Of a DNA stretch of 64,000 bases, positions 30,174 to 41,861 are shown piece by piece (position 1 is the stretch's first letter; every line of letters starts with the position of its first letter). Both the position numbers and the translations under genes were made by a program. The notes under the pieces were generated by a model. That model was not told the origin of the DNA. It saw nothing but the letters and a program-made list of their open reading frames with translations, and made no database searches. Where the stretch lies: contig JAQBUF010000003.1 in the NCBI GenBank assembly GCA_027623995.1, forward strand, positions 21,951-85,950. Direction: 5' to 3'. Source of the stretch: Nitrospirota bacterium. GTDB taxonomy: Bacteria; Nitrospirota; Nitrospiria; Nitrospirales; UBA8639.

Positions 30174-30905
30174 CTATGAGAGCTTGAAACGTTCACCTAA
30201 GTAGATAGCTCGAGCTTTCGGACTACTCACGACCGCTTCAGGATTGCCTGATTCTAAGATCGTACCTTCGTTAATTATATAGGCTCGATCCGTTATGGAA
30301 AGGGTTTCTTGCACATTATGATCTGTAATTAAAATGCCAATGTTTTTCTTTTTTAACGATGTAATAATTTCCTGGATATCGGAAACCGCAATCGGATCAA
30401 TACCCGCAAATGGCTCATCCAACAATAAGAAACTTGGCTTCGTGGCGAGCGCGCGAGTGATCTCGAGTCTCCGACGTTCCCCACCTGACAAGGTAAACGC
30501 TTGGCTTTTTCGAAGGTTCGTCAAACCAAGCTCACCCAGCAATTCATCCAGTCGAATCAGCCTCTCTTGCTTGGAAAGACCAAGCGTCTCTAGCACTGCC
30601 ATGATGTTGTCTTCAACGGACAATCGACGAAACACGGAAGCTTCCTGCGGAAGATAGCCAATTCCTTGCCGCGCCCGTTGATACATCGGCAAATGAGTAA
30701 TGGGCTCACGGTTCAGGAGGATTTGCCCATGATCGGGCTGACAGAGCCCCACGACCATATCAAAAATTGTGGTTTTCCCTGCGCCATTGGGACCTAGGAG
30801 ACCGACAATCTCTCCAGCCTCAACGTCAAGAGACACGCCACGAACAACTTCGCGTCCCTTAAAACTCTTTCTCAGTTCCTTCGCATAAACACGGGGTTGC
30901 CGCAT
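30174..30905 (-). CDS. lptB: LPS export ABC transporter ATP-binding protein
   Basis: Walker [13 protein letters not shown], signature [16 protein letters not shown]; start [11 protein letters not shown] at 30905. Confidence 0.92.
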   Translation of the reverse strand: MRQPRVYAKELRKSFKGREVVRGVSLDVEAGEIVGLLGPNGAGKTTIFDMVVGLCQPDHGQILLNREPITHLPMYQRARQGIGYLPQEASVFRRLSVEDNIMAVLETLGLSKQERLIRLDELLGELGLTNLRKSQAFTLSGGERRRLEITRALATKPSFLLLDEPFAGIDPIAVSDIQEIITSLKKKNIGILITDHNVQETLSITDRAYIINEGTILESGNPEAVVSSPKARAIYLGERFKLS

Positions 30906-30964
30906 GATGTTATAAAAACCGCGCACTCCAAATAAATATCGGACTTGTGGGGAGAAGCATTGGC

Positions 30965-31543
30965 CTAACTGTCTGGTTCCTCTTGGATAACCACATGGGA
31001 TCCACCTTCCACAATGCTTCGCTCTTCTTTTAAGAAAATCGTCATTCGTGTCCCGGTCACCCTGGTCCCATTCTGCCAAGCCACTGGAGTTTCGGTGAGC
31101 ACGACCTTATCTTCGTCTTTATAATAAACGGCTCGTCCACTTGTGGCTTTACCATCTTCTTTTTCAATGATGACATGGCCTTGGGCTTCGACCACATCCA
31201 CTTGCTGTCCAAATGAATCGTCTGATGATTTCTCGGTTGATGAATTCTCCGATTTTCCGGGTTCATCTTTTTTAAAAAACACCGTCATGCGATCAGCTCG
31301 GATTACCATATTTTCTCGAGTTAAGACCACGGACTTTTCAAAAATGGCCTTCCGTGACTTCCCCTGGGCTATCATGGTCCCAGACGTAATAGTCGTAGGA
31401 TTACTAGACGCAGCCAAACCTGAGGTCGCTATGAACCCTAGGACAAGGGTTCCCACCACAAAGGTGACCACAGCCCCCGACCGCTCATTGAGATAAAGAT
31501 TGCACATGGACATGATCCAGAACAGTAAACTCCTCTGATTCAA
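30965..31543 (-). CDS. lptA: LptA/OstA-like periplasmic LPS transport protein
   Basis: Signal peptide, OstA-like repeats ([34 protein letters not shown]); between lptB and lptC. Confidence 0.8.
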   Translation of the reverse strand: MNQRSLLFWIMSMCNLYLNERSGAVVTFVVGTLVLGFIATSGLAASSNPTTITSGTMIAQGKSRKAIFEKSVVLTRENMVIRADRMTVFFKKDEPGKSENSSTEKSSDDSFGQQVDVVEAQGHVIIEKEDGKATSGRAVYYKDEDKVVLTETPVAWQNGTRVTGTRMTIFLKEERSIVEGGSHVVIQEEPDS

Positions 31544-32054
31544 GATACCCCACTAAGCCCACTCCAGTAATCGTCAAACCATTGCCTTGGATCGTCACTG
31601 GGCTTGATGTTCGAATTTCTTGCTTTTCGTCAATCCAATGGAGATCGGGGGTAAAAATAGTGAACCCATTGGCGAGCTCAATGACAATCGGCGTCTCTTG
31701 ATTGCGTAATGAAAAGTCATTGGTCTCGGTATTAATCAGCCCTTCATCGGCATCCACCATCATGTCCTCGCCATCCTGTCCAAACAATCGCAATTGCACA
31801 TCAACCAGGGTTGCCTCATGTCTCTCTTCAAATACCTCGGCTCTTTGCGCAGCGACTTCCCACTGCACCTTACCATCTTTGGTTTGGTGATACACAAACC
31901 CTTCCATTCCCGCATCGGCATCTTCAAGAACAGGGGAATCAATGGGAGGGGGAGGAGCAGTGGAACGCACATGCCCAATCACGACATATCCCAAATAGAC
32001 GGCGAGGCCAAGGATGATTCCACCCAGCGTCCATCGCATGAAACGGTTGGACAT
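31485..32054 (-). CDS. lptC: LPS export protein LptC-like
   Basis: Single N-terminal TM then LptC-like (VYHQTKDGKVQWEVAAQRAEVFEERHEATLVDVQLRLF). Confidence 0.78.
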   Translation of the reverse strand: MSNRFMRWTLGGIILGLAVYLGYVVIGHVRSTAPPPPIDSPVLEDADAGMEGFVYHQTKDGKVQWEVAAQRAEVFEERHEATLVDVQLRLFGQDGEDMMVDADEGLINTETNDFSLRNQETPIVIELANGFTIFTPDLHWIDEKQEIRTSSPVTIQGNGLTITGVGLVGYLESEEFTVLDHVHVQSLSQ

Positions 32055-32258
32055 CCTTGCCTAACTCCAAGTATGAATCTTGCATGATCCGAAAAAGAAT
32101 AGCACAGGCCCCTGTCCAAGTAAACTACAAGCCCTTGGATAGAGACCAGAATTACATAACAATGTCAACTAGTTAGATAAATGCATGCGGGAACGAAATG
32201 AGAACAGCTCCAATTCGCCGGCAATTGAAAATTTTGTAGGAAGGAAGCGATATGGCCT

Positions 32259-32684
32259 TTAGGTTTTCTCAGTGACGGTATCCTGGATGGATGTGGTTTC
32301 AGAATCCTTGTCCTCCTTGATAGATGCCCCACGTTCAATGAGTTCTAAGGCGACCATTTCGGCACCGTCACCAGGACGTCGCCGAGTATGAATAATACGA
32401 GTATAGCCTCCAGCTCGACCACGAAATCGTCCAGCGACATCATCAAAAAGTTTTGAGACAATATCTTTTTTCATAATAAAACTGAGCGCCTGACGCCGGG
32501 CATGCAAACTTCCAACTTTTCCCAGAGTAATCATTTTCTCTGCAATACCACGAATTTCTTTGGCCTTGGCTTCCGTCGTCTCAATCCGCTCGTGTTCCAA
32601 CAAGGACGTCACCAGGTTCCGGAACAATGCACGACGATGCTTTGAATTTCTACCAAATTGTCTACCTGTTTTTCGGTGGCGCAC
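32259..32684 (-). CDS. rplQ: 50S ribosomal protein L17
   Basis: MRHRKTGRQFGRNSKHRRALFRNLVTSLLEHERIETT. Confidence 0.97.
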   Translation of the reverse strand: MRHRKTGRQFGRNSKHRRALFRNLVTSLLEHERIETTEAKAKEIRGIAEKMITLGKVGSLHARRQALSFIMKKDIVSKLFDDVAGRFRGRAGGYTRIIHTRRRPGDGAEMVALELIERGASIKEDKDSETTSIQDTVTEKT

Positions 32685-32718
32685 TGGAGTACCCTCTTTC
32701 TACCGCTATGGATTAAAT

Positions 32719-33702
32719 CTAGTTCAATGGAGTGACCGGTTCGGCCTTTATTCCTAATCCGAGCCCCATTTCATGCAAGACTTCTTTAATTTCGTTTAAA
32801 GACTTTTTCCCGAAATTTTTGGTTTTCAACATTTCCATTTCCGACCGATGCACCAAATCTTCTATCGTCTTGATATTGGCGTTTTTTAAGCAATTCGCTG
32901 CCCGTACGGAAAGTTCTAACTCATTCACGCTTCTTGCGAGGTTTTTATGTAATTCAACCTGCATCTCGTTTTGGGATGAATCAGGTTCAGCCTCGCGCAT
33001 TTCTTCGCTTGGCATACAAATCGCCAAGTGCTCTCGCAGAATGCCCGCAGCCGAAGAAACGGCTTCTTGTGGTGTGATGCTTCCATCGGTCCAAATTTCA
33101 AGGTGCAGCCGGTCATAGTCCGTCATTCGGCCAACACGAGCATTTTCCACATGGAAATTCACACGCTTGATCGGGGAGAAAACCGAATCGACGGGAACAA
33201 CCCCGATAGGCAGTCCCTCTTCCTTATTTCGCTCTGCGGGGACGTAGCCTCTTCCTGGCTTGACTATCATTTCAATATCAATCATGCCATCTTTATCAAG
33301 AGTCGCGATTTTCAATTCAGGATTCAGCACAGTCACATCAGCATCATGTTCAATATCTGCAGCCGTCGCATCGCCAGGCCCCTTCTTCTTTAACCGAACA
33401 GCCTTCGCCTTATCGGTATTCAATTTCAATCGAAGACCTTTGACGTTGAGTACAATAATGGTCAGGTCTTCGGTGACACCAGGAAGGGTAGAAAACTCAT
33501 GGTAGGCCCCTTCAATTTTCACCGATGTCACGGCAGCACCTGGGAGTGAAGACAGCAATACTCGCCGCAAGGAATTCCCAATGGTTGTTCCAAAACCCCG
33601 CTCAAATGGTTCAGCAGTGAACTTTCCATAGGTGGCAGAGGCCGTGTCTTTTTCTAACTCCAGCCGCATAGGCAGCTGAAAATCTTTCATCCCTTTGCTC
33701 AT
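32719..33702 (-). CDS. rpoA: RNA polymerase alpha subunit
   Basis: FERGFGTTIGNSLRRVLLSSLPGAAVTSVKIEG...RSEMEMLKTKNFGKKSLNEIKEVL. Confidence 0.98.
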   Translation of the reverse strand: MSKGMKDFQLPMRLELEKDTASATYGKFTAEPFERGFGTTIGNSLRRVLLSSLPGAAVTSVKIEGAYHEFSTLPGVTEDLTIIVLNVKGLRLKLNTDKAKAVRLKKKGPGDATAADIEHDADVTVLNPELKIATLDKDGMIDIEMIVKPGRGYVPAERNKEEGLPIGVVPVDSVFSPIKRVNFHVENARVGRMTDYDRLHLEIWTDGSITPQEAVSSAAGILREHLAICMPSEEMREAEPDSSQNEMQVELHKNLARSVNELELSVRAANCLKNANIKTIEDLVHRSEMEMLKTKNFGKKSLNEIKEVLHEMGLGLGIKAEPVTPLN

Positions 33703-33789
33703 CTACGCCCCCCTTCGCCTCATCTGTCTATATTCAATTTGTATGATCAAAATATTTGTCGCGTTCATTTCAAAACCGAGATAGTGACG

Positions 33790-34416
33790 TTATCGAGAGT
33801 ACAATTCGACGATCACCTGTTCATTCACTGGTGCCCCGATATCATCCTTGGATGGCGTGGCGTTAATCGTCCCTCGGAATGCATCACGATCCACATCAAT
33901 CCAATTAGGTGTCCCTCGCCCTTCGGTCACTTCTAAGGCACTTTTAATCGCTAATAATTCATGGCTCTTTGGTTTAACCGTAATGACATCGCCAACTGAG
34001 GTGGTCAATGAGGGGATATCCGCTTTCTTCCCATTCAGAAGAATATGCCCATGATTGACGAGCTGACGAGCTTGTTTCCGAGATAAGGCAAACCCAATAC
34101 GGTAGACAACATTATCTAAACGCTGCTCAAGTAACCGCAGCAAATTCTCACCCGTCACACCAGTTTGCCGTTCCGCACGGCTAAAAATCACCCGAAACTG
34201 GCGTTCCAGGACACCATATATTCGTCGTAACTTTTGCTTTTCACGCAACTGCACACTATAGTCTGTCGCCCGTGATCGTCCTTGTCCGTGCTGCCCTGGG
34301 GGATAACTCCGTCGCTCTATTGCACATTTGTCCGTCATGCACCGAGTTCCCTTGAGAAAGAGCTTCACGCCTTCTCGCCGACAAAGCCTACACACTGGTC
34401 CGTTATAGTTCGCCAC
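33790..34416 (-). CDS. rpsD: 30S ribosomal protein S4
   Basis: YNGPVCRLCRREGVKLFLKG...RLDNVVYRIGFALSRKQARQLVNHGHI. Confidence 0.97.
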   Translation of the reverse strand: MANYNGPVCRLCRREGVKLFLKGTRCMTDKCAIERRSYPPGQHGQGRSRATDYSVQLREKQKLRRIYGVLERQFRVIFSRAERQTGVTGENLLRLLEQRLDNVVYRIGFALSRKQARQLVNHGHILLNGKKADIPSLTTSVGDVITVKPKSHELLAIKSALEVTEGRGTPNWIDVDRDAFRGTINATPSKDDIGAPVNEQVIVELYSR

Positions 34417-34498
34417 TTCGTTTTCCTTTCACATAAACCTGAGCTTGCTCAGCTCTCGATATGATGGCTGACCCCTTCAGGCAGCCACGACTCCATTA

Positions 34499-34882
34499 TT
34501 ACACTCGTCGTCGTTTTGGAGGACGGCATCCGTTATGCGGAATTGGCGTCACGTCTCGGATTAAATTGACTCGCAATCCCACGGATTGCAAGGCGCGAAC
34601 AGCCGATTCTCGGCCAGATCCAGGACCATTGACATAGACATCTATTTGCCGCATCCCATGTTCCATGGCTTTCCTTCCAGCAGCTTCCCCGGCACGAGTC
34701 GCCGCAAAGGGGGTACTCTTCCGCGACCCCTTAAAACCCAGGCTCCCAGAACTTGACCATGAGATAGCATTGCCACTCATGTCAGTGACCGTCACCAAGG
34801 TATTATTAAAGGAAGCTTGGACATGCGCAATTCCCACTTGGACAATCTTTTTTTCCTTCTTTCGGCCCTTCTTCACAGTCAT
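34499..34882 (-). CDS. rpsK: 30S ribosomal protein S11
   Basis: [43 protein letters not shown]. Confidence 0.98.
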   Translation of the reverse strand: MTVKKGRKKEKKIVQVGIAHVQASFNNTLVTVTDMSGNAISWSSSGSLGFKGSRKSTPFAATRAGEAAGRKAMEHGMRQIDVYVNGPGSGRESAVRALQSVGLRVNLIRDVTPIPHNGCRPPKRRRV

Positions 34883-34903
34883 GCAATCACCCTTTGTTAA
34901 TTT

Positions 34904-35269
34904 CTATTTCTTACGACCCATTGTGGGTCGCTTTCCCTTACGGGTCCGAGCATTGGTTTTTGTTCGTTGTCCTCTGGCCGGAAGCCCTCTTCGATGACGA
35001 AGTCCACGATAGGAGCCGGTATCAATTAACCGTTTAATGCTCATCGTGATATCTTTACGTAAATCACCTTCCACATTACATTCCCGGTCAATAATCTCTC
35101 GAAGTTTGACAATATCCTCTTCGCCGAGATCCTTCACCCGAATCGCCCCATCAATGCCTGTCTTCCGCAAGATACTGCGCGCTGTCCACGTTCCAATTCC
35201 GTAGATATACGTCAACCCAATATCAACGCGCTTCCCGACGGGAAGATCTATTCCTGAAATACGAGCCAT
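34904..35269 (-). CDS. rpsM: 30S ribosomal protein S13
   Basis: [26 protein letters not shown]...[24 protein letters not shown]. Confidence 0.98.
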   Translation of the reverse strand: MARISGIDLPVGKRVDIGLTYIYGIGTWTARSILRKTGIDGAIRVKDLGEEDIVKLREIIDRECNVEGDLRKDITMSIKRLIDTGSYRGLRHRRGLPARGQRTKTNARTRKGKRPTMGRKK

Positions 35270-35345
35270 GCGTCCTCCTTGCTCTCACCCACAGCTACAT
35301 CAGACAGACAGTCCCCTGTCCCTGGTAGCTGAGACTTACATTTAA

Positions 35346-35459
35346 TTAACCTTGCCGCTGCTTATGCTTCGGATTCACGCAACGAACCCGAACCACACCG
35401 CGTCTTCGGTAGACTGTACATTTTGAACAAATTGGTTTAACTGATGATTTCACTTTCAT
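35346..35459 (-). CDS. rpmJ: 50S ribosomal protein L36 (not in ORF track, 37 aa)
   Basis: Manual translation [37 protein letters not shown]. Confidence 0.95.
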   Translation of the reverse strand: MKVKSSVKPICSKCTVYRRRGVVRVRCVNPKHKQRQG

Positions 35460-35477
35460 GTTTCAACCCATATCGTA

Positions 35478-35696
35478 TTATTTAAAGCGATAGGTAATAC
35501 GGCCTCTCGTCAAATCATAGGGAGACAATTCAACCGTAACTTTATCTCCTGGCAAAATTCTAATGAAATGCATGCGCATTTTCCCAGAAATATGGGCTAG
35601 AATCTTATGCCCACTCTCTAACTTCACTCGAAACATTGCATTAGGCAAGGTCTCTAATACTGCCCCTTGAACCTCTATAACGTCTTCTTTGCCCAT
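35478..35696 (-). CDS. infA: Translation initiation factor IF-1
   Basis: [53 protein letters not shown]. Confidence 0.98.
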   Translation of the reverse strand: MGKEDVIEVQGAVLETLPNAMFRVKLESGHKILAHISGKMRMHFIRILPGDKVTVELSPYDLTRGRITYRFK

Positions 35697-35735
35697 AATT
35701 ATGTGTAGATTTCTAGTAGGAAACCTTTATCCTCA

Positions 35736-36494
35736 TCAGTGCGCCAGAGCCGTTAAAATTCTTGGCGGGCCACTTGGTTGAATCGCCATCGTATGTTCAA
35801 AGTGAGCAGAGAGGCTTCCATCTTGGGTAACCGCCGTCCATTGATCCTCTAAAACCCGGACATGATATCCCCCAACATTTACCATAGGCTCGATGGCTAA
35901 CACCATCCCTACCTGAAGGCGAGGACCCTGCCCTGGCCGTCCATAATTTGGTACTTGTGGCTCTTCATGTAACTCACGTCCAATCCCATGCCCAACAAAA
36001 TCTCGAACAACTGAAAACCCATGGGCTTCGACATGTTGTTGTACCGCATGCGAAATATCAGACAATCGATTGCCAACGACACCCTGCTCAATGCCCTTCA
36101 TCATAGCTTCTTCCGTCACGCGCATCAAAGTCGCGACTTGGTCTGAAACTTGACCAACCGGGACAGTCATCGCACCATCCCCATAAAATCCTTCAACGAT
36201 TGCACCTAAGTCAAGCCCTATGATATCGCCTTCTTTCAACACCCGATTTGACGGAATTCCATGAACGACCTCGTCATTGACTGCCACACACAGAGTTCGT
36301 GGATAGTTCCGGTAGCCTTTAAACGCGGGGATACCACCATGGCTTCGTATAAACTCTTCCGCGATTCCATCCAGAAACAGGGTCGTAATGCCAGGTTTCA
36401 CTTCTTTTTTCAAAACCTGATGGGCTTCTGCAACTATTTTCGAAGCCTGGGCCATCATTTCGACTTCTTCTAGTGTTTTTAGAACAATCATCAA
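35736..36494 (-). CDS. map: Methionine aminopeptidase, type I
   Basis: PAFKGYRNYPRTLCVAVNDEVVHGIPS...GHGIGRELHEEPQVPNYG. Confidence 0.96.
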   Translation of the reverse strand: MMIVLKTLEEVEMMAQASKIVAEAHQVLKKEVKPGITTLFLDGIAEEFIRSHGGIPAFKGYRNYPRTLCVAVNDEVVHGIPSNRVLKEGDIIGLDLGAIVEGFYGDGAMTVPVGQVSDQVATLMRVTEEAMMKGIEQGVVGNRLSDISHAVQQHVEAHGFSVVRDFVGHGIGRELHEEPQVPNYGRPGQGPRLQVGMVLAIEPMVNVGGYHVRVLEDQWTAVTQDGSLSAHFEHTMAIQPSGPPRILTALAH

Positions 36495-36500
36495 GGCTTA

Positions 36501-37145
36501 TCAAGATGGCAACAAAGCAAGTAGGCGTTCCTGCACCCCTTCTACCGACCCTGATCCATCTAATTCAACCAACAAACTCTTGTCACGATAATAATCAATC
36601 AGTGGAGAGGTTTGCGCTTCATAGACGGTCAACCTCGACTCCACTGTTTCCTTTCGATCATCACTACGCTGAATAAGGGCGCCTCCGCATTCGTCACAAA
36701 TGTCCTCCTGTTTGGGAGGGACAAACTCTACATGAAAAACAGCAGGACATTTTGAGCAACTTCTTCGTCCACTCAGTCGATTAATGACTTCCTCTCGTGG
36801 AATGACAAAGTGCATGACACGATCAAGGGACAATCCCTTACCAGCCAACAACCCAGAAAGCGTATCGGCTTGAGGCACGGTTCGCGGGAACCCATCGAGA
36901 ATAAACCCTTGGCCACATTCAGGCGTGCCCACTTTTTCTTCAACTAAGCCAATAACAACTTTATCAGGAACTAAGTCTCCGCGATCCATAAATTGTTTGG
37001 CTTCAAGGCCCAATGCTGTCTGCTGCGCGACACCGGCTCTTAAGAGATCTCCAGTGGAAATCTTTGGGATGCCAAACTGCGCTGACACCATTTCCGCTTG
37101 AGTCCCCTTTCCAACTCCTGGGGCGCCAAGAAAGACTAACCGCAT
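36501..37145 (-). CDS. adk: Adenylate kinase (zinc-lid type)
   Basis: MRLVFLGAPGVGKGTQA...ILDGFPRTVPQAD; CSKCPAVFH...CDECGG. Confidence 0.97.
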   Translation of the reverse strand: MRLVFLGAPGVGKGTQAEMVSAQFGIPKISTGDLLRAGVAQQTALGLEAKQFMDRGDLVPDKVVIGLVEEKVGTPECGQGFILDGFPRTVPQADTLSGLLAGKGLSLDRVMHFVIPREEVINRLSGRRSCSKCPAVFHVEFVPPKQEDICDECGGALIQRSDDRKETVESRLTVYEAQTSPLIDYYRDKSLLVELDGSGSVEGVQERLLALLPS

Positions 37146-37151
37146 CGAAGG

Positions 37152-38462
37152 CTATCCATTTCTTCCCTTCAGGGGGCGCTTGAGAAACCCTTCATAATTG
37201 CGCATCAACATATGTGATTCAATTTGTTGGGCGGTATCTAACCCCACCCCAACCACAATCAGCAATGATGTCCCTCCAAAATAGAATGGGACATTAAGCC
37301 GATAAATCAATAGTTCAGGGATGACACAGACAATGGCCAAATAAATGGACCCAGCAAAAGTGATTCTCGTCAGAACCTTGTAAATATAATCCGCAGTGCG
37401 CTGCCCAGGTCGAATGCCTGGTATAAATCCGCCATATTTTTTCATGTTGTCCGACATATCAACTGGATTCAAGACAACAGCCGTATAAAAAAAGCAAAAG
37501 AAGAGAATCATGCTGACATACATCAGCGTATAGACCAATGACCCAGGTGCGAGTTGAGCACCGATATCCTGAACCCACGGAACCTGGATAAAGCCTGCAA
37601 TCGTCGCCGGAAAAGCAATGATGGACGAAGCAAAAATTGGTGGGATAACTCCAGCCGTATTAATTTTTAGCGGAATATGAGTGTTCTGACCTCCATACAC
37701 TTTCCGTCCTATAACCCGCTTGGCATATTGAACAGGAACCTTTCTTCGACCACTTTCCAAAAAGACGATGGCTGTCACGACGCCAACCATGACCAGGGCC
37801 AAAAGGATCAGGAAGAGAAGGCTAAGCTCTCCCACTCGATATAGGTCCACTGTTTGAACAACGGCACTGGGGAGTCGAGCAACAATTCCGGCGAAAATGA
37901 TAAGGGAGATCCCGTTTCCAACCCCTCTTTCCGTAATCTGCTCACCCAACCACATGAGAAATGCGGTCCCTGAAGTGAGGGTAATGACGGTCATCAAACG
38001 AAATGGCCAACCAGGCTCGAGTACAAACTGCCCTTGGTTCATTCCCTCAAGTCCTAGAGCAATTCCAAACCCTTGAACGAGAGCAATTCCAATTGTGCCA
38101 TAGCGTGTGTACTGAATGATCGTTTTTCTTCCGCGCTCACCCTCCTTCGCAAGTTTCGACAGGTGCGGAATAACCACGGTCAACAGCTGTATAATAATCG
38201 ACGCGCTGATATATGGCATGATGCCTAGCGCAAAGATTGTGAGACGTGATAAAGCGCCTCCGGAGAAGATATCGAGAAATCCGAGAAGAGCCCCCCCACG
38301 ATCAAGAAGGAACTTTGCTAATTCATTATTGTTAATCCCAGGAGTGGGGACATGCGCCCCAATCCTATACACAGCCAGCATTGCCAGGGTAAAGAGCACA
38401 CGGCTTCGTAACTCTGGAATTTTAAGGATGTTTTGGAAGCTCGTAATGAGCCGTTCAAGCAC
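37152..38462 (-). CDS. secY: Protein translocase subunit SecY
   Basis: 10-TM Sec[41 protein letters not shown]. Confidence 0.98.
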   Translation of the reverse strand: MLERLITSFQNILKIPELRSRVLFTLAMLAVYRIGAHVPTPGINNNELAKFLLDRGGALLGFLDIFSGGALSRLTIFALGIMPYISASIIIQLLTVVIPHLSKLAKEGERGRKTIIQYTRYGTIGIALVQGFGIALGLEGMNQGQFVLEPGWPFRLMTVITLTSGTAFLMWLGEQITERGVGNGISLIIFAGIVARLPSAVVQTVDLYRVGELSLLFLILLALVMVGVVTAIVFLESGRRKVPVQYAKRVIGRKVYGGQNTHIPLKINTAGVIPPIFASSIIAFPATIAGFIQVPWVQDIGAQLAPGSLVYTLMYVSMILFFCFFYTAVVLNPVDMSDNMKKYGGFIPGIRPGQRTADYIYKVLTRITFAGSIYLAIVCVIPELLIYRLNVPFYFGGTSLLIVVGVGLDTAQQIESHMLMRNYEGFLKRPLKGRNG

Positions 38463-38904
38463 TGCCTATGACCTTAGCTTGTCCGCCAGCTTGCTCAATC
38501 TTTTGAATGGCCGACTGACTAAATTTATGGGCTTCCACGACAAGAGGTTTTGTCAATTCCCCCACACCAAGAATTTTAATCGGCATGGATCGTTTTTTAA
38601 CGATACCTTTTTCATGCAATAATTGTGGAGTCACTTCATTCACATCAGACAGGGCGGAGAGGACTTTAAGGTTGACAATGTTATATTCAACACGAAAAGG
38701 ATTATGAAACCCGCGTTTTGGCAATCGACGAGCTAAAGGCATTTGGCCGCCCTCGAACCCAGCCATATTCGGATTTCCAGATCGAGCCAAAACCCCCTTA
38801 TGACCTTTTCCGGAAGTTTTACCACGACCGGATCCTGGGCCACGTCCTAATCGCTTTCCTTTTTTCTTAGACCCTGGCGCTGGGCGTAAATCATGAAGCT
38901 TCAT
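38455..38904 (-). CDS. rplO: 50S ribosomal protein L15
   Basis: [37 protein letters not shown]. Confidence 0.98.
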   Translation of the reverse strand: MKLHDLRPAPGSKKKGKRLGRGPGSGRGKTSGKGHKGVLARSGNPNMAGFEGGQMPLARRLPKRGFHNPFRVEYNIVNLKVLSALSDVNEVTPQLLHEKGIVKKRSMPIKILGVGELTKPLVVEAHKFSQSAIQKIEQAGGQAKVIGSA

Positions 38905-38906
38905 TT

Positions 38907-39107
38907 CTATATTACCTCAACCAAATGCTTAACCTTATCAATTAATCCAAGAACCTGTGGGTTTTTGGGACGTTCAACGGTTTGATGCAGGCGCCTCAGC
39001 CCAAGGCCCAACAAAAACTCCCGCTGTTTGTAAGACCGACCAATTGGACTGCGCTTCAGAGTAATGGAGACTGTGTCCATTTCGTCTTTTTGTTTAGAAG
39101 TAGCCAT
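38907..39107 (-). CDS. rpmD: 50S ribosomal protein L30
   Basis: [53 protein letters not shown]. Confidence 0.95.
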   Translation of the reverse strand: MATSKQKDEMDTVSITLKRSPIGRSYKQREFLLGLGLRRLHQTVERPKNPQVLGLIDKVKHLVEVI

Positions 39108-39131
39108 AAATAATTATTATACCCAACCTAG

Positions 39132-39626
39132 TTATGAGGAAACGATTTCTCGGATTTGACGGTTTTTCTTCACGGTTTCAGGATCCTTTAATTGGGCAAG
39201 ACCCTCAAGCGTCGCTTGCACAACATTAAATGGGTTTCCACGACCCAATGTTTTCGCAGAAATATTATGGACACCCAATACTTCGAGTATTGCTCGTACG
39301 GCCCCTCCCGCGATAATGCCGGTTCCTTCTTTGGCGGGCTTCATCAACACATGTTCTCCGCAAAAATATCCATGAACATCATGCGGGATACTCCCATTTT
39401 TAATGGGAACTCGGATTAATTGTTTTTTGGCACGGCCCACGGCCTTGGCAATGGCAGGAGGAACTTCAGTAGCTTTGCCTTTTCCAATTCCAACCCACCC
39501 GGCCCCATCACCGACAACGACCAAGGCACTAAAGGAGAACCGCTTCCCACCCTTGACAACCTTGGCCACACGATTGATAGTGACCAGTTTATCTTTTAAA
39601 TTTAATTCTTCAGGATTAACACGCAC
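39132..39626 (-). CDS. rpsE: 30S ribosomal protein S5
   Basis: LVTINRVAKVVKGGKRFSFSALVVVGDGAGWVGIGKGKATEVPPAI. Confidence 0.98.
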   Translation of the reverse strand: MRVNPEELNLKDKLVTINRVAKVVKGGKRFSFSALVVVGDGAGWVGIGKGKATEVPPAIAKAVGRAKKQLIRVPIKNGSIPHDVHGYFCGEHVLMKPAKEGTGIIAGGAVRAILEVLGVHNISAKTLGRGNPFNVVQATLEGLAQLKDPETVKKNRQIREIVSS

Positions 39627-39645
39627 GAATAATTATCTCCCTGGG

Positions 39646-40011
39646 CTAAAATTTGAGCCCTTCTTCGCGAGAAGCATCGGCTAACGCTTTAACTCGCCCA
39701 TGAAATAACCGCCCACCACGATCAAACACGACTGCCGTGACATTGGCGGCTTTTGCTCTTTCCGCTAAAGTCTTTCCAACGGCCTTAGCTGCCTCTTTCG
39801 ATCCACCCGTCGAAACCGCATCTTGGATGAATTTCTCTCTGGAAGAAGCGGATACCAAGGTACGCCCCTCAACATCATCAATTATTTGCGCATAAATATG
39901 AGCATTACTCCGGAAGACATTTAACCTTGGTCTGCCGGCAATCCCCGAAATTTTCTTGCGAACTCTCGCCTTTCGACGAACAAATCTTCGACGTTTTGTA
40001 GAATCATTCAT
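39646..40011 (-). CDS. rplR: 50S ribosomal protein L18
   Basis: [31 protein letters not shown]...[28 protein letters not shown]. Confidence 0.97.
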   Translation of the reverse strand: MNDSTKRRRFVRRKARVRKKISGIAGRPRLNVFRSNAHIYAQIIDDVEGRTLVSASSREKFIQDAVSTGGSKEAAKAVGKTLAERAKAANVTAVVFDRGGRLFHGRVKALADASREEGLKF

Positions 40012-40020
40012 GAGGACTCA

Positions 40021-40560
40021 CTATTTCTTGCCGGCCTTACCGGCCTTTTTAATCAACGTTTCTCCGCGGAATTTAATGCCCTTTTGCTTGTACACATCCG
40101 GCGGTCGCACGCGTCGAATATTGGCGGCCACTTGAGTAACAAGGCGTTTATCAATTCCCTTCACCAACACAACAGTCTGCTTATCCACCGTCGCTTGAAC
40201 ACCATCCGGGATAGAAACGGTAACAGGATGAGCAAAGCCTACGTTTAAGGATAAGATTTGTCCTTGAATCTGAGCACGGTAACCCACACCAGTCAATTCT
40301 AACGTACGCTCAAATCCTTTTGTGACACCATCGACAAGATTACTTATTTCCATACGGATCAGGCCATGTAAGGCACGAAGGTTAGGAGTGTCTCCACTTC
40401 GCCCAACATGAATATTCCCGTCTTTCACTTCAACGCCAACCCCATCAACAAGGGCCCAGCTTAGCTGACCAAGAGGGCCTTTAACGTTAACTTGGCGACC
40501 ATCTACTTGAACATCTACGCCCATAGCAATCGGAATAGGCTTTTTCCCAATTCGTGACAT
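40021..40560 (-). CDS. rplF: 50S ribosomal protein L6
   Basis: MSRIGKKPIPI...GFERTLELTGVGYRAQIQG...RRVRPPDVYKQKGIKF. Confidence 0.98.
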   Translation of the reverse strand: MSRIGKKPIPIAMGVDVQVDGRQVNVKGPLGQLSWALVDGVGVEVKDGNIHVGRSGDTPNLRALHGLIRMEISNLVDGVTKGFERTLELTGVGYRAQIQGQILSLNVGFAHPVTVSIPDGVQATVDKQTVVLVKGIDKRLVTQVAANIRRVRPPDVYKQKGIKFRGETLIKKAGKAGKK

Positions 40561-40600
40561 CTGTTGTTTTGTCCTAATTTAGTTAAAAACTAATGAACCC

Positions 40601-41005
40601 TTACCACGCGTAGCACAAGACTTCTCCGCCCATGCCACTTTTCCGTGCCTGGCTATCCGTCATGATCCCCCTGGAGGTTGAAATCAATGCAACCCCCAAT
40701 CCGCCCATCACACGAGGGATATCGGACTTTCCTACGTATTTACGGTATCCTGGTTTACTTATGCGCTTAATGCCTTCAAGGAGTGGTTTTTTTTCCCTAC
40801 CAGGGTGATACCGCAACGACACCTTAAGTCCTGGATGCCCATTTAAAGGTTCTTGTTCGAATCCATAAATAAATCCCTCTGCTTTAAAAACAGACAGGAT
40901 ATTAGATTTTAATCTTGAAGCCGGAATACCTACTGTTGGATGACCACGCCGACCAGCATTAAGCAGTCGAACAAACAGGTCAGCCACAGGATCGGTCATA
41001 CACAT
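40601..41005 (-). CDS. rpsH: 30S ribosomal protein S8
   Basis: MTDPVADLFVRLLNAGRRGHPTVGIPASRLK...GVALISTSRGIMTDSQARKSGMGGEVLCYAW. Confidence 0.98.
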   Translation of the reverse strand: MCMTDPVADLFVRLLNAGRRGHPTVGIPASRLKSNILSVFKAEGFIYGFEQEPLNGHPGLKVSLRYHPGREKKPLLEGIKRISKPGYRKYVGKSDIPRVMGGLGVALISTSRGIMTDSQARKSGMGGEVLCYAW

Positions 41006-41050
41006 ATGCGTTCCTCACTTAAAATTACGGGACTTACTCAATAATAAAAT

Positions 41051-41236
41051 TTACCAACTGGATTTTGTCACACCTGGGATATCCCCACGAAGGCCATGAA
41101 ATCTGAAACAAATACGGCACATATGGAATCTCTGTAAAAACGCTCGAGGTCTTCCACATAACGGACAGCGGTTATATTTACGAACCGCGAATTTCGGTTC
41201 TTTAGCCGCCTTAATTCGTAATGATTTCTTTGCCAC
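41051..41236 (-). CDS. rpsN: 30S ribosomal protein S14 (zinc-binding type Z)
   Basis: 61 aa; [41 protein letters not shown]. Confidence 0.97.
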   Translation of the reverse strand: MAKKSLRIKAAKEPKFAVRKYNRCPLCGRPRAFLQRFHMCRICFRFHGLRGDIPGVTKSSW

Positions 41237-41270
41237 AAGTTACTCCGACACGATTCCTTAGTTAATCAAA

Positions 41271-41861
41271 TCAACGAAAAGGCATCCCCAAATGGGAAAG
41301 TAACGCTTTTGCCTCATCATTGCGGTTTGCACTAGTCACAATCGTAATATCCATCCCATGAATCGATGCCACGTCATCGTACTTGATCTCAGGAAACGTT
41401 AATTGCTCCTTAAGCCCAAGTGTATAGTTTCCACGCCCATCAAAGGCTTTCGGTGAGACACCACGGAAATCACGAATTCGAGGCAACGCGATATTCATCA
41501 AACGATCCATAAATTCAAACATATGGTTACCACGGAGAGTCACTTTTGCACCAATAGGCATGCCCTCCCTCAACTTAAATCCGGCGATAGCCTTCTTGGC
41601 TCTTGTCAACACAGGCTTTTGCCCTGTAATCAACGCGAGTTCAGCGACAGCACTATCCAAAAGTTTGGCATTCTGGACCGCGGCTCCCATACCAACGTTT
41701 ATCACCACACGTTCCAACCGTGGAACCTGCATGGAATTCTGATAGGAAAAATCATTGACCATCTTCGGGATAACCTCACCCCGATACTTCTCTTTAAGAC
41801 GAGGAAAGGGCTTTCCAGAACCAGATGCTTGACTTGTTGTGTCTGTTTTCGTCGTACCCAT
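41271..41861 (-). CDS. rplE: 50S ribosomal protein L5
   Basis: [28 protein letters not shown]...[28 protein letters not shown]. Confidence 0.98.
   Translation of the reverse strand: MGTTKTDTTSQASGSGKPFPRLKEKYRGEVIPKMVNDFSYQNSMQVPRLERVVINVGMGAAVQNAKLLDSAVAELALITGQKPVLTRAKKAIAGFKLREGMPIGAKVTLRGNHMFEFMDRLMNIALPRIRDFRGVSPKAFDGRGNYTLGLKEQLTFPEIKYDDVASIHGMDITIVTSANRNDEAKALLSHLGMPFR

Noticed and set aside
41051-41236. Unusual ribosomal protein set (zinc-ribbon S14, L36, L33)
   Set aside because: All are standard C+ zinc-binding forms; nothing novel beyond zinc dependence.
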